Position numbers and translations under genes: made by a program | Notes under the pieces: generated by a model | Seen by the model: only the letters and a program-made list of their open reading frames with translations | What the model was told of the DNA's origin: nothing | Databases searched by the model: none | Shown here: positions 1 to 10,055 of the stretch, in pieces | Layout of the letters: every line of letters begins with the position of its first letter | How positions within the stretch are numbered: the first letter of the stretch is position 1 | Origin: Alteripontixanthobacter sp. | GTDB lineage: Bacteria; Pseudomonadota; Alphaproteobacteria; Sphingomonadales; Sphingomonadaceae | Direction of reading: 5' to 3' | Assembly: GCA_039968605.1 (NCBI GenBank) | Contig: JBDVPM010000008.1 | Location: forward strand, 868,001-932,000 | Length of the DNA stretch: 64,000 nucleotides

Positions 1-66
1 GGCATGGCCGCGTTCAGCTTGTCTCGTCTATTCCGGTTTACGAACGGGAGCTTAAGGAGACCGGCC

Positions 67-363
67 ATGAATATTCGCAAAACACTCGTACCACTGGCAG
101 CCGCCTCGGCGCTGTCGCTATCGGCATGTGCCGAGAACTATGCCGTAGAAGGCGCAGGGCTGGGCGCGGCGGCTGGTGCTGCTGCTGCGGCGATTACCGG
201 TGAGGACCTGGAAACCTACGCGCTTGCCGGCGCTGCGATCGGCGGTATTGCGGGTTATTTCAAGGATAAGGACAATGATTGCGACGGATTTTACGACCGC
301 AATGGTCGCTATGTCGACGATGATTGCCGCAATGACAGCCGCTATTCCCGCTATTTCAGGTAG
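67..363 (+). CDS. small glycine-zipper-like lipoprotein
   Basis: Predicted outer-membrane or periplasmic lipoprotein of 98 residues. Residues 1-20 form a signal peptide ending in the lipobox LSAC, with the lipidated cysteine at position 21. Residues 30-65 are a run of Gly/Ala (GAGLGAAAGAA, AGAAIGGIAG) resembling glycine-zipper membrane segments. The C-terminal third is hydrophilic and rich in Asp, Tyr and Arg (DKDNDCDGF, RYVDDDC). An upstream in-frame ATG at 4 exists, but the ATG at 67 is preceded by AAGGAGA at good spacing and begins a proper signal sequence, so I use it. No enzymatic function can be assigned; an envelope role is inferred from the lipobox only. Confidence 0.75.
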   Translation: MNIRKTLVPLAAASALSLSACAENYAVEGAGLGAAAGAAAAAITGEDLETYALAGAAIGGIAGYFKDKDNDCDGFYDRNGRYVDDDCRNDSRYSRYFR

Positions 364-391
364 GATCGTCCACCTTTAGGGTGCGGGGCGG

Positions 392-781
392 TCAGGCGGT
401 GCGGGGAAACCGCACCAGCAGTTCATAAGCTGCAATGTCGGCCGCCCCGGCGATCTTCACGCCGTTTCTCAGCAGGAAGGCGTGCTTTACGATCTCCGCC
501 TGCTGTTCGATCCCATAGCGTGCCAGCGGCCAGCCCGGCTTCAAGCTGTAATCGTAGCGTGCCCAAGGCATCCGGTTGAGCAACAGGAACCAGCGCCCGC
601 GCGTCTGGACCTGCCAGACATGCACCATTTCGTGGATAAACAACCCCTGCCGGATCGTGCTTTCCTGCGCGAAATCGTCACAATAGGCGGTGCCCGACGG
701 GTGGAAATGGATATGGCCGCGCGGGGCCATGGTGACCCGGCGCGGCTGGAAGGGAAACCACTTGCGGCGGCGGATTTTCAC
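392..781 (-). CDS. vgr-related protein with HExxH motif (start uncertain)
   Basis: Conserved protein of the kind annotated as vgr-related in sphingomonads. Counted from the GTG used here it is 129 residues. HEMVHVWQ at residues 50-57 contains an HExxH zinc-peptidase signature, and the surrounding aromatic-rich sequence resembles DUF4157-like zincin folds. The function is unknown. The reading frame continues upstream of the GTG with plausible protein sequence (LTAGEIELARAVFGDAIDY), but without an ATG, GTG or TTG. A CTG at 844-842 lies 6 nt after GGGGAG and would give a 150-residue protein. The true N-terminus is therefore probably upstream of the coordinate given. No signal peptide is visible. 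Confidence 0.7.
   Translation of the reverse strand: MKIRRRKWFPFQPRRVTMAPRGHIHFHPSGTAYCDDFAQESTIRQGLFIHEMVHVWQVQTRGRWFLLLNRMPWARYDYSLKPGWPLARYGIEQQAEIVKHAFLLRNGVKIAGAADIAAYELLVRFPRTA
398..416. terminator. hairpin at the end of convergent genes
   Basis: GGTGCGG and CCGCACC form a perfect 7-bp stem around a GGAAA loop. It lies just inside the 3' end of the minus-strand gene and downstream of the small plus-strand lipoprotein, so it could end transcription of the latter. There is no U-run after it, so this is only a candidate. Confidence 0.3.
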
Positions 782-897
782 CGCCTTATAGTCGATCGCG
801 TCACCGAAAACCGCGCGGGCGAGCTCGATCTCGCCAGCGGTCAGGGATCGCTCCCCGCCAACCGGACAGGGCTCGGCAAGTGCGCCAGCGGATTGGC

Positions 898-1377
898 TCA
901 GCGATCTTCCCCGGCGGCGCGTACTTCGACCGGGAAGCTGTGCTTGTCACCCCCGGCGATGGTCAGCGTAACCTCGGTCACGTCGCCTGCCTTCAGATCG
1001 GGCGAGACATCGAATGCCATCACATGCATCGCCCCCGGTTCCAGCGAAACCGTTTCGCCATCGCCCACGGTGAAGGGGCTGGTTTCGACCATTTCGGTGC
1101 CGGTAACCATCTCCAGATAGCCGTGCAATTCTGTCCGCCCGGCATCGAGCATATCGAAACGGCGGACCATGATCGAGCGGTCGCCATTGTAGCTGATGTC
1201 CATGTAAAGCGCCGCAGGATTGCCCGAAACGGCGTTCAGCACCAACCGCGGGTCTTCTATGTCCAGCCCGGCAATGCCCTCGGGTGCCTGCTCGACCTGC
1301 TCCGTCTCGCCCCCGCAGGCGGACAGGCCAAGTGTGCCTAAAACAAGCGCCATCGGCGCCAGAATGTTCGTCTTCAT
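898..1377 (-). CDS. PCu(A)C-type copper chaperone lipoprotein
   Basis: Periplasmic copper(I) chaperone of the PCu(A)C (DUF461) family, which delivers copper to cytochrome oxidase. The 159-residue protein has a signal peptide with lipobox GLSAC (Cys21), so it is probably membrane-tethered. The family copper motif H-x10-M-x21-H-x-M is intact: His85, Met96, His118 and Met120. The start ATG follows an AGGGG ribosome-binding site; a longer upstream reading frame lacks a good start. It is divergent from dnaK across a 173-nt intergenic region. The family call is firm; the copper delivery partner is inferred from family knowledge. Confidence 0.88.
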   Translation of the reverse strand: MKTNILAPMALVLGTLGLSACGGETEQVEQAPEGIAGLDIEDPRLVLNAVSGNPAALYMDISYNGDRSIMVRRFDMLDAGRTELHGYLEMVTGTEMVETSPFTVGDGETVSLEPGAMHVMAFDVSPDLKAGDVTEVTLTIAGGDKHSFPVEVRAAGEDR

Positions 1378-1425
1378 TGCATCATACCCCTGTTCTGCGT
1401 GGGGGATTTCTAACCGGGAACCTCC

Positions 1426-1453
1426 CTTGTGCCAATAGAAAGCGCACCTATAT
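1426..1453 (+). promoter_or_regulatory. RpoH (sigma-32) promoter for dnaK
   Basis: CTTG at 1426-1429 is followed by 17 nt and then CCTATAT at 1447-1453. This matches the alphaproteobacterial heat-shock consensus CTTG-N17/18-CYTATNT. It sits about 100 nt upstream of the dnaK start and points toward it, which is the expected place for heat-shock control of dnaK. Confidence 0.75.
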
Positions 1454-1550
1454 CGCGCTGCATAATCGAGCTGCCCACCGGGTTTGCCTGCCCAGCAGGG
1501 AACCCCACCGGCGGCGTCCAACCAAGTGAATACGGAGCAATAGGGAAATC

Positions 1551-3503
<1,953 letters not shown>

Positions 3504-3525
3504 GCGACTTCACATGAACAAGCAC

Positions 3526-3560
3526 GCTCGCCATCCCCGCCGTAAACGGGGGTGGCGAGC
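3526..3560 (+). terminator. strong hairpin between dnaK and dnaJ
   Basis: The arms GCTCGCCATCCCCG and CGGGGGTGGCGAGC pair over 14 bp with one G-U wobble and a 7-nt loop. There is only a short U stretch (GGTTTG) after it. It may act as a partial terminator or processing/stability element that lowers dnaJ expression relative to dnaK. Confidence 0.6.
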
Positions 3561-3581
3561 GGTTTGCCAAGGGGGCCGGTT

Positions 3582-4721
3582 TTGCCCACATCAGAAATAG
3601 ATTTTTACGAGCTGCTCGAAGTCACCCGCGATGCCGACGGGGCCACGATCAAGTCGTCCTATCGCAAGCTGGCGATGCGCTATCACCCGGACCGCAATCC
3701 GGGCGATGCCGAATGCGAGGCGCGCTTCAAGGCGATCAGCGCCGCCTATGATTGCCTGAAAGACCCGCAGAAACGGGCCGCCTACGATCGCTTTGGCCAT
3801 GCTGCGTTCCAGCAGGGCATGAATGGCGGCCATGGGGGGCAGGGCGGCCAGCAGGGCTTTGAAGACCTCGGCGATATTTTCGAAACCATCTTCGGCAGCG
3901 CTTTCGGCGGCGGCGGGCCGGGCAGCGGGCGTCAACAGCAGCGGCGCGGCGCAGATTTGCGCTATGACATGGAAATCGGTCTGGAAGAGGCGTTTCATGG
4001 CAAGAGCACCGAGATCGAGATCGAAGTCTCTCGCCAATGCGATACGTGCGACGGTTCAGGGGCAGCGCCCGGCACCGGAGTGCGCGGTTGCAACCTGTGC
4101 GGCGGCATCGGCAAGGTCCGCGCCAAGCAGGGCTTCTTCGTGGTCGAGCGGCCATGCCCAAATTGCCACGGACGCGGCGAGGTGATCGAAAACCCGTGCG
4201 GCGAATGCCGCGGCGAGGGCCGGGTGGACCGCGAGCAGAAGCTGGAGGTGGATATTCCGCCCGGCGTGGATACCGGCACCCGCATTCGCCTGAACGGCAA
4301 GGGAGAGGCCGGTCCGCGCGGCGCGCCTGCGGGCGATCTGTATATCTTCGTCCATATTCGCCAGCACAGCGTATTCCAGCGCGAAGGCACAGTGCTGGCC
4401 ACGCGCCTGCCGATCAGCTTCACCACGGCGGCGCTTGGTGGCAGCGTGGATATTCCCGACCTTTCCGGCGAGACCAACACGGTGAACATCCCCGCAGGCA
4501 TCCAGTCGGGCAAGCAGCTGCGCGTACGCGGTGCCGGTATGCCGGTACTGCAGGGGCGCGGTCGCGGCGATATGGTGGTCGAAGTGCAGGTCGAAACGCC
4601 GACCAAGCTGACCAAGGCTCAGCGTGATATTCTGGACCAGTTCCGCCAGACCGAAACCGGCGACGAGTGTCCGGAAAGCCGGGGCTTTTTCAACAAGCTG
4701 AAGGACGCCTTCGGGGGCTAG
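3582..4721 (+). CDS. dnaJ: co-chaperone DnaJ (Hsp40)
   Basis: J-domain co-chaperone that stimulates DnaK ATPase and delivers substrates. With the start used here it has 379 residues. The J domain carries HPD at 35-37, followed by a Gly/Phe-rich linker. The zinc-binding region from about residue 153 has four CxxCxGxG repeats (CDTCDGSG, CNLCGGIG, CPNCHGRG, CGECRGEG), and then come the substrate-binding beta domains. I chose the TTG at 3582, 6-7 nt after AAGGGGG, because the resulting start (M-PTSEIDFYELLEV) matches DnaJ N-termini. An upstream GTG at 3552 lies inside the hairpin stem and would add ten unconserved residues. Confidence 0.95.
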   Translation: MPTSEIDFYELLEVTRDADGATIKSSYRKLAMRYHPDRNPGDAECEARFKAISAAYDCLKDPQKRAAYDRFGHAAFQQGMNGGHGGQGGQQGFEDLGDIFETIFGSAFGGGGPGSGRQQQRRGADLRYDMEIGLEEAFHGKSTEIEIEVSRQCDTCDGSGAAPGTGVRGCNLCGGIGKVRAKQGFFVVERPCPNCHGRGEVIENPCGECRGEGRVDREQKLEVDIPPGVDTGTRIRLNGKGEAGPRGAPAGDLYIFVHIRQHSVFQREGTVLATRLPISFTTAALGGSVDIPDLSGETNTVNIPAGIQSGKQLRVRGAGMPVLQGRGRGDMVVEVQVETPTKLTKAQRDILDQFRQTETGDECPESRGFFNKLKDAFGG

Positions 4722-4775
4722 GCTCGACAGGTCTTCTTATGCGCCTTAGCAAGAGCGCGAAAAGGGGACTTGTCG

Positions 4776-5687
4776 ATGATCCGCACCGTTACTTCCGCCG
4801 CCGCTTCGGCCGCAGTACTGAGTCTTTGCCTGGCCGCGCCAGTCGCCGCCCAGCAGGATTTCAGCGACGTCGAAATCCGTACAGAGCAGATCGCGCCCGG
4901 GATCGCGGTGCTGTTCGGGCGCGGCGGCAATATCGCGGTCAGTTACGGCGAGGATGGCACCGTGATGATCGACGATCAATACGCGCCGCTATCGGACAGG
5001 ATCATGGCCGCTGTGGCGGACCTTGGCGCCAGCCCGGTAGCCTATCTTATCAACACCCATTGGCATTTCGACCATGCCGGCGGGAATGAAAATTTTGGCG
5101 AGGCCGGTGCGTTGATCTTCGCGCATGAGAATGTCCGGGCACGGATGGTCAGCGGGGGCACAATTTTCGGCAACGAGATACCGCCCGCCGCCCCGGTTGC
5201 GCTGCCCGTTGTCAGCTATGGCCAGGGGGTCACGCTGAACCGCAATGGCGATACGATCGATGTGATGTTCACCGGCGGCGGCCACACGGATGGCGATTCC
5301 ATCGTGCGCTGGCGGGAAGACAATGTCGTCCATATGGGCGACCTGTTCTTCAATACTGGCGGCTTTCCCTTCATCGACACCTCCAGCGGCGGCAATGTGC
5401 TGCACGCGCTTTCATCCATCGATGCCGCGCTGCGCATGATGGATGGCAAGACGGTGGTGATCCCCGGCCACGGTCCGGTGAGCGACAAGCTGGGTCTGAG
5501 TGCTTACCGCGCGAGACTGGGAGCGATGGTGGACCGGGTAACGGCGCTGAAGGAGGATGGTCTGTCGCTGGATCAAGCGGTCGCTGCCAAGCCGCTGGCC
5601 GATTATGTCGGCGAGGGCGGCGGCTTCATCAACCAGGACCAGTTCACGACCTTCGTGTGGACCAGCCTGGAGGCGCATGGCGACTAG
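4776..5687 (+). CDS. secreted MBL-fold metallo-hydrolase
   Basis: Metallo-beta-lactamase-fold hydrolase of 303 residues with a Sec signal peptide (residues 1-24, cleavage near VAAQ), so probably periplasmic. The metal motif H-x-H-x-D-H is intact (His95, His97, Asp99, His100), with further ligand candidates in GGGHTDGDS (His170), HMGDLFF and PGHGPV. The substrate is unknown. The sequence resembles the quinoprotein relay / SoxH-like branch more than true carbapenemases, so I would not call it a resistance gene. The ATG follows AGGGGA by 7 nt; a TTG two codons upstream is too close to that site. It overlaps the convergent patatin gene by 4 nt. Confidence 0.85.
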   Translation: MIRTVTSAAASAAVLSLCLAAPVAAQQDFSDVEIRTEQIAPGIAVLFGRGGNIAVSYGEDGTVMIDDQYAPLSDRIMAAVADLGASPVAYLINTHWHFDHAGGNENFGEAGALIFAHENVRARMVSGGTIFGNEIPPAAPVALPVVSYGQGVTLNRNGDTIDVMFTGGGHTDGDSIVRWREDNVVHMGDLFFNTGGFPFIDTSSGGNVLHALSSIDAALRMMDGKTVVIPGHGPVSDKLGLSAYRARLGAMVDRVTALKEDGLSLDQAVAAKPLADYVGEGGGFINQDQFTTFVWTSLEAHGD

Positions 5688-8050
5688 CCGCTATCGCCGC
5701 CCATTCGCGCTTGGACTTCCACCTTGACGCGCTCGACCAGTCCCGGATCGGCGGTTAGCCGCTCACCCTCCTCGTCCAGAATCGCCAGGAATGCCTTGCG
5801 CTTGAACTGCGTGCTCTCGGCGTCCGGCATACCATCATCGACGGTCGAGGCGATCAGGTCGATCATCCGCTCCGCCCCGTGCAGCCGGCCCCACAGATAA
5901 TCGTTTTCGCGGTAGGCACGACTGAAAAACGCGCCGAAATTGTAGAATTCCGTGCCGCGCAAGGTTGCGCTGGTCCCGCCTTCGCGAATGCTGCGCGCAT
6001 CGTCGGGCGAGATGCGGTCCACCTTGACCGGATCGTATTCCGTCAGGCTTTCATTGCGCAGCAACGGCAGGGTGGCGACATCGTAATAGGGGAAGCCGAG
6101 ATAGGTCAGCAGCATCAGGCGCCGCAAATCCTTGGGTGCAGCCTGCAGCGCCTCGCTCAACATTTCCTCGGCCTGCGAATCGACATCGGGAAGCAAACGG
6201 CGCTGCTCCAACGCATCGAGCACCGGGCCCGGCGATAGCATCACTTCGCTGGCCAGAGCGGAGAAATCCTCACCCAGATTATCGACATTGCCGCGTTTGA
6301 AATACAGCGCGATAATCTTGTAAAGCGCCTCCCGCGCATCCTCCAGCGCATCGTCGGGAATTGACGGATCAGCATCCCAATCGCGCGCCAGACGGCGGGC
6401 CAGCAGGCGCAAGCGGCGAATGCGAAAACCCACATCATGCGCGCGGAAAAACGCGATAGCATGCTCGCTGGCACCGCCGCGCTCGGCCGAAACCGTATCC
6501 AGCCCTCGGCGCAACAGCTCTTCGCGCAGCACGAGCACGATCGGATCGCTATCCGGCAATGTGAGTTCGGGGGCCGCTGCCAGAACCGTATGCGCCAGCT
6601 GCTCGACGATGCCGGTAAACTTGGTCTGCGCATAGGAATGGAAGGCATAGCCCGCCTGCTCCGCCGCCGATTGCTGGGCTTTGGCGCGCCAGATATTCAG
6701 CCGTTTCGGCGTCGGCTTGTCGAGGAACAGCGTGCGCCCGAACAGCTTTTCGACCGCGCGCTCCACCTCGGGCCGCAAATCGGCGACAATCCGGCGCAGG
6801 CGCGCAGCATCGCGCGACTGGGCCTCTAGCGCCTCAAGATTGTCGCGGATCGGCTGTTCGCGCGGGATGGTCGAAAGCGATCCGATAATGGCGGAGAAGA
6901 ATCCCACCGGTCGCTTTCCCTCGGCCTGCCCGTCAGCGTCCTGCTCATCGCTCTTGAGCGATCCGAAGCGGTCCGGGCGGGGATCGATATAGATAAACCG
7001 GCGGTCCACCTCGCGCTGCGCCGGTCGTCCCGGCAGCGCCGCCATCGCCCCGGCAAATGGCGCATTTACCAGCACCGATCCGTCGATCAGCGAGACATCG
7101 TCCGTCTCACCGCGGCGAACATGGGTCGGCATGACCCGGTCGAGGAACAGTTCCCGGTGATCCCAGGGCTCGCCGATCCGCTCGGCCAGCCGGTCGATCT
7201 CGGCCAGTTGCAACGGCGGGAACGCTCCCGGAAAACTGGCGGTGGAGCGGGCTGCCATCACCAGCTCTGGCAGCGGTGCCAGCGTGTGGCCACTTTCGCG
7301 CGGTGTCGCTGCGTGGAAATCGATCGGCAGGCGGTGTTCGCTTTCCTCGACTACCGGCGGGCTATGGAGCCGGAGCAGCTCTAGATAACCGCGAAAATCC
7401 GTGGCCGTCACCAGCAAGTCGATCGGGTGGTTCGGCGGCAGCAGAGGCTCCTGCGCGGGGGCAAATTCCATCGCCATTAAGGCATCGGCGAGCAGCTTGG
7501 AGAAACCGTCGCCGGAAAAGGGCGGCGCGAACCAGCGTGAGCGGATCAGGCGGGATACTTTGGTCCGCACTTCCTCGCGCGTTTCGGCCGCCACACTTTG
7601 CGAAACCGCGTTGCCGGGACGGCGCAGCAGCCACCAGACGATCGGCATCGCCCAGAACTTGGTGAAGCGCGACCAGGGCTTGGCAATCGGATCGGTCAGC
7701 CGGTCGACATCGGCGTTTTTCAGCCACATCTCGGTAAGCGGTTCGAGCGATTGGCCCGAATGGACGGCCTGGGCCAGGAACACCGCATTGATCCCGCCAG
7801 CGCTCGCCCCGGTGAGGATATCGGGCAGCACGCGCAGCCGCAGGCCGTGCATATCCTCGATATGACGCATCAGGTTGCGGTAAACCTGCTCGACGCTCTC
7901 GCCGGGCCGATCATCATCGAAGTCGCTCGAATGGAAATCCCGGCTGGCCCGGGCCAGCTTCCAGATCTCTTTCGTGACCCCGTGCATGTAGACCGCAAGA
8001 CTGACCCCGCCGTAACAGACAAGCGCGATCCTGAGTTCCTTTTGCCGCAT
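5684..8050 (-). CDS. patatin-like phospholipase family protein (DUF3376 type)
   Basis: Large 788-residue protein with an N-terminal patatin domain, a serine acyl-hydrolase fold acting on lipid esters. CYGGVSLAVYMHG at residues 12-24 supplies the glycine-rich oxyanion region. GASAGG at 81-86 contains the nucleophile Ser83 within G-x-S-x-G. SLIDGS near residue 322 holds the catalytic Asp. The remaining ~450 residues match the long patatin-like proteins with a DUF3376-type C-terminal region, whose role is not known. No signal peptide is visible. The stop overlaps that of the upstream MBL gene by 4 nt. Confidence 0.85.
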   Translation of the reverse strand: MRQKELRIALVCYGGVSLAVYMHGVTKEIWKLARASRDFHSSDFDDDRPGESVEQVYRNLMRHIEDMHGLRLRVLPDILTGASAGGINAVFLAQAVHSGQSLEPLTEMWLKNADVDRLTDPIAKPWSRFTKFWAMPIVWWLLRRPGNAVSQSVAAETREEVRTKVSRLIRSRWFAPPFSGDGFSKLLADALMAMEFAPAQEPLLPPNHPIDLLVTATDFRGYLELLRLHSPPVVEESEHRLPIDFHAATPRESGHTLAPLPELVMAARSTASFPGAFPPLQLAEIDRLAERIGEPWDHRELFLDRVMPTHVRRGETDDVSLIDGSVLVNAPFAGAMAALPGRPAQREVDRRFIYIDPRPDRFGSLKSDEQDADGQAEGKRPVGFFSAIIGSLSTIPREQPIRDNLEALEAQSRDAARLRRIVADLRPEVERAVEKLFGRTLFLDKPTPKRLNIWRAKAQQSAAEQAGYAFHSYAQTKFTGIVEQLAHTVLAAAPELTLPDSDPIVLVLREELLRRGLDTVSAERGGASEHAIAFFRAHDVGFRIRRLRLLARRLARDWDADPSIPDDALEDAREALYKIIALYFKRGNVDNLGEDFSALASEVMLSPGPVLDALEQRRLLPDVDSQAEEMLSEALQAAPKDLRRLMLLTYLGFPYYDVATLPLLRNESLTEYDPVKVDRISPDDARSIREGGTSATLRGTEFYNFGAFFSRAYRENDYLWGRLHGAERMIDLIASTVDDGMPDAESTQFKRKAFLAILDEEGERLTADPGLVERVKVEVQARMGGDSG

Positions 8051-8130
8051 GGCGAGCTTGTGCCGCCGCCCGCGCGCAGTTGCAACACCGGGGTCTTGCG
8101 TTCCCTATCCGTTCCGCCTACCGAGCGGGC

Positions 8131-9495
8131 ATGGCCAAGCCCAAAAAACGCTATATCTGCGCCGCTTGCGGCTCCGTCTCCCATCGCTGGCAGGGGCAAT
8201 GCGGTGATTGCGCGGAATGGAACACCTTGGCGGAGGATGTGCCGGCGACCGTGTTCAGCCAGAAGCACGACCTGTCGAGCGGCGGGCGCAAGGTGGAATT
8301 CGAACCGCTCAATGCGCCGTCGGAACCGCTGAAGCGTCGCCCTAGCGGGCTGGCGGAATTCGACCGGGCCTTGGGCGGCGGTATGGTGCCGGGCTCGGCA
8401 ATCCTGATGGGCGGCGATCCGGGCATCGGCAAATCCACCCTGCTGTTGCAGGCAACCGGGCACGTCGCCAAAAATGGCGGGCAGGCGGTCTATGTCAGCG
8501 GGGAAGAGGCCGCAGCACAGGTGCGAATGCGCGCTTCTCGGCTCGGCATGTCCAATGCCCCGATCAAGCTCGCGGCGGCCACTTCGGTGCGCGACATTCT
8601 AACAACGCTGGGCACGATGCCCGCGCCCGATCTGCTGGTAATCGATTCGATCCAGACGATGCATTCGGACACGATCGAGGGCGCGCCAGGCACGGTCAGC
8701 CAGGTGCGCGGCTGCGCGTTCGAACTGATCCGTTATGCCAAGGAAAACGGTGTGACCTTGGTGCTGGTCGGCCATGTCACCAAGGACGGCACCATCGCCG
8801 GGCCGCGCGTGCTGGAACATATGGTCGACGTGGTGATGAGCTTCGAGGGGGAGCGCAGCCACCAGTACCGTATCCTGCGTGCGTTGAAGAACCGGTTCGG
8901 TGCGGTGGACGAAATCGGCGTTTTCGCCATGGCCGGGGCAGGGCTGGAGGAGGTAGCGAATCCGTCCATGCTGTTCCTTTCGGGCCGCGATCAGCAGCTC
9001 GCCGGAAGTTCAGTATTTCCCGCCCTGGAAGGCACGCGCCCGGTACTCGTCGAGGTGCAGGCGCTGATTGTGAAGCTGCAATCGGGCGCGACCCCGCGCC
9101 GCGCGGTGGTAGGGTGGGACAATGGCCGGCTGGCGATGCTGCTGGCGGTGCTGGAATCGCGCTGCGGGCTGAATTTTAGCTCGGCGGAAGTCTATCTCAA
9201 CATTGCCGGCGGGTACCGGCTGACCGATCCCGCAGCGGATCTGGCGGTGGCGGCGGCGCTGGTCTCGGCCCTGGCCGACAAGCCATTGCCCGACCGCAGC
9301 GTATGGTTCGGCGAGGTGTCGCTTGCAGGAGAAATCCGCCCGGTCGCTCATGCGGGATTGCGCATGAAAGAGTCTGCGAAACTTGGCTTTTCCGCCGGTT
9401 TCGGACCTGCCGATTCCGAAGCGGATTCAGCGAAACTTAACTTTCATGGGCTCAATCAGCTGGCAAATTTGGTCGACCGGGTGATGGCGCGTTGA
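8131..9495 (+). CDS. radA: DNA repair protein RadA (Sms)
   Basis: RecA-like ATPase with Lon-like C-terminal domain, involved in branch migration and processing of recombination intermediates. At 454 residues the length is standard. The N-terminal zinc finger uses Cys10, Cys13, Cys24 and Cys27. The Walker A motif GDPGIGKST follows at 95-103, the RadA-specific KNRFG at about 253-257, and then a Lon-protease-like domain without the catalytic pair. I chose the ATG at 8131 (MAKPKKRYICAACG) because it matches RadA N-termini; the frame extends further upstream only through a TTG with no ribosome-binding site. Identification is certain. Confidence 0.97.
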   Translation: MAKPKKRYICAACGSVSHRWQGQCGDCAEWNTLAEDVPATVFSQKHDLSSGGRKVEFEPLNAPSEPLKRRPSGLAEFDRALGGGMVPGSAILMGGDPGIGKSTLLLQATGHVAKNGGQAVYVSGEEAAAQVRMRASRLGMSNAPIKLAAATSVRDILTTLGTMPAPDLLVIDSIQTMHSDTIEGAPGTVSQVRGCAFELIRYAKENGVTLVLVGHVTKDGTIAGPRVLEHMVDVVMSFEGERSHQYRILRALKNRFGAVDEIGVFAMAGAGLEEVANPSMLFLSGRDQQLAGSSVFPALEGTRPVLVEVQALIVKLQSGATPRRAVVGWDNGRLAMLLAVLESRCGLNFSSAEVYLNIAGGYRLTDPAADLAVAAALVSALADKPLPDRSVWFGEVSLAGEIRPVAHAGLRMKESAKLGFSAGFGPADSEADSAKLNFHGLNQLANLVDRVMAR

Positions 9496-9530
9496 CCGTA
9501 GCGTTGGTGACGCATTAATGCGGAGGAACC

Positions 9531-10055
9531 ATGACAGGTTTCGACATCATAGTCCTGATTATCGTCGGCGTGGCTGCAATCGGCGGATTCCTGCGCGGCT
9601 TCGTGCAGGAAATCCTCTCGCTGGCCGCCTGGGCGCTGGCCATTTTCGCCATTCACTTCCTGCACTCACCGCTGACCGCATGGTTGCTGGGATATGTCGG
9701 CAGCGTTTCGGGCGCGGCGGTGCTGGCCTTCACCTTGCTGCTGCTGATCCCCTACGCTGCGATGAAGCTGATCGCGGGCCGAATGGGGGAGACGACGCGC
9801 ACCTCCATTCTCGGCCCGATCGACCGGGTTATCGGATTCGCTTTTGGCGCGATCAAGGGCGGCGTTATCGTGATTGCCGGGTTCTCGCTGCTGGTGCTGG
9901 GTTACGATACGGTCTGGGGATTGCAGGGCCGGCCCGACTGGATCAAGACCGCGCGGACCTATCAGCTGGTCGATGCCGGGTCTCAGGCGCTGGTCCAGAT
10001 GATCGAGCAGCGCCGTGACCAGCTCCGCAGCGACGAAGCCGCCGCTGCGGAATGA
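9531..10055 (+). CDS. cvpA: CvpA family membrane protein
   Basis: Inner-membrane protein of 174 residues with four predicted hydrophobic segments (around residues 5-30, 32-50, 60-80 and 103-122). The N-terminal pattern FDIIVLIIVGVAAIGGFLRGF is followed by EILSLAAWALA, characteristic of CvpA (colicin V production) proteins. Family members affect envelope integrity and, next to purF, purine-linked phenotypes; no purF is present here. It follows radA after 35 nt, with GGAGG before the ATG, and its ATGA overlap couples it to the downstream Fe-S scaffold-like gene. Confidence 0.88.
   Translation: MTGFDIIVLIIVGVAAIGGFLRGFVQEILSLAAWALAIFAIHFLHSPLTAWLLGYVGSVSGAAVLAFTLLLLIPYAAMKLIAGRMGETTRTSILGPIDRVIGFAFGAIKGGVIVIAGFSLLVLGYDTVWGLQGRPDWIKTARTYQLVDAGSQALVQMIEQRRDQLRSDEAAAAE

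Noticed and set aside
3552-3581. GTG at 3552 as the dnaJ start
   Set aside because: It lies in the stem of the intergenic hairpin and adds ten unconserved residues; the TTG at 3582 has a good ribosome site and gives the expected J-domain N-terminus.
4776-5687. Metallo-beta-lactamase resistance gene
   Set aside because: It has the HxHxDH motif common to the whole superfamily. The sequence does not resemble B1 or B3 carbapenemases closely enough to claim resistance.
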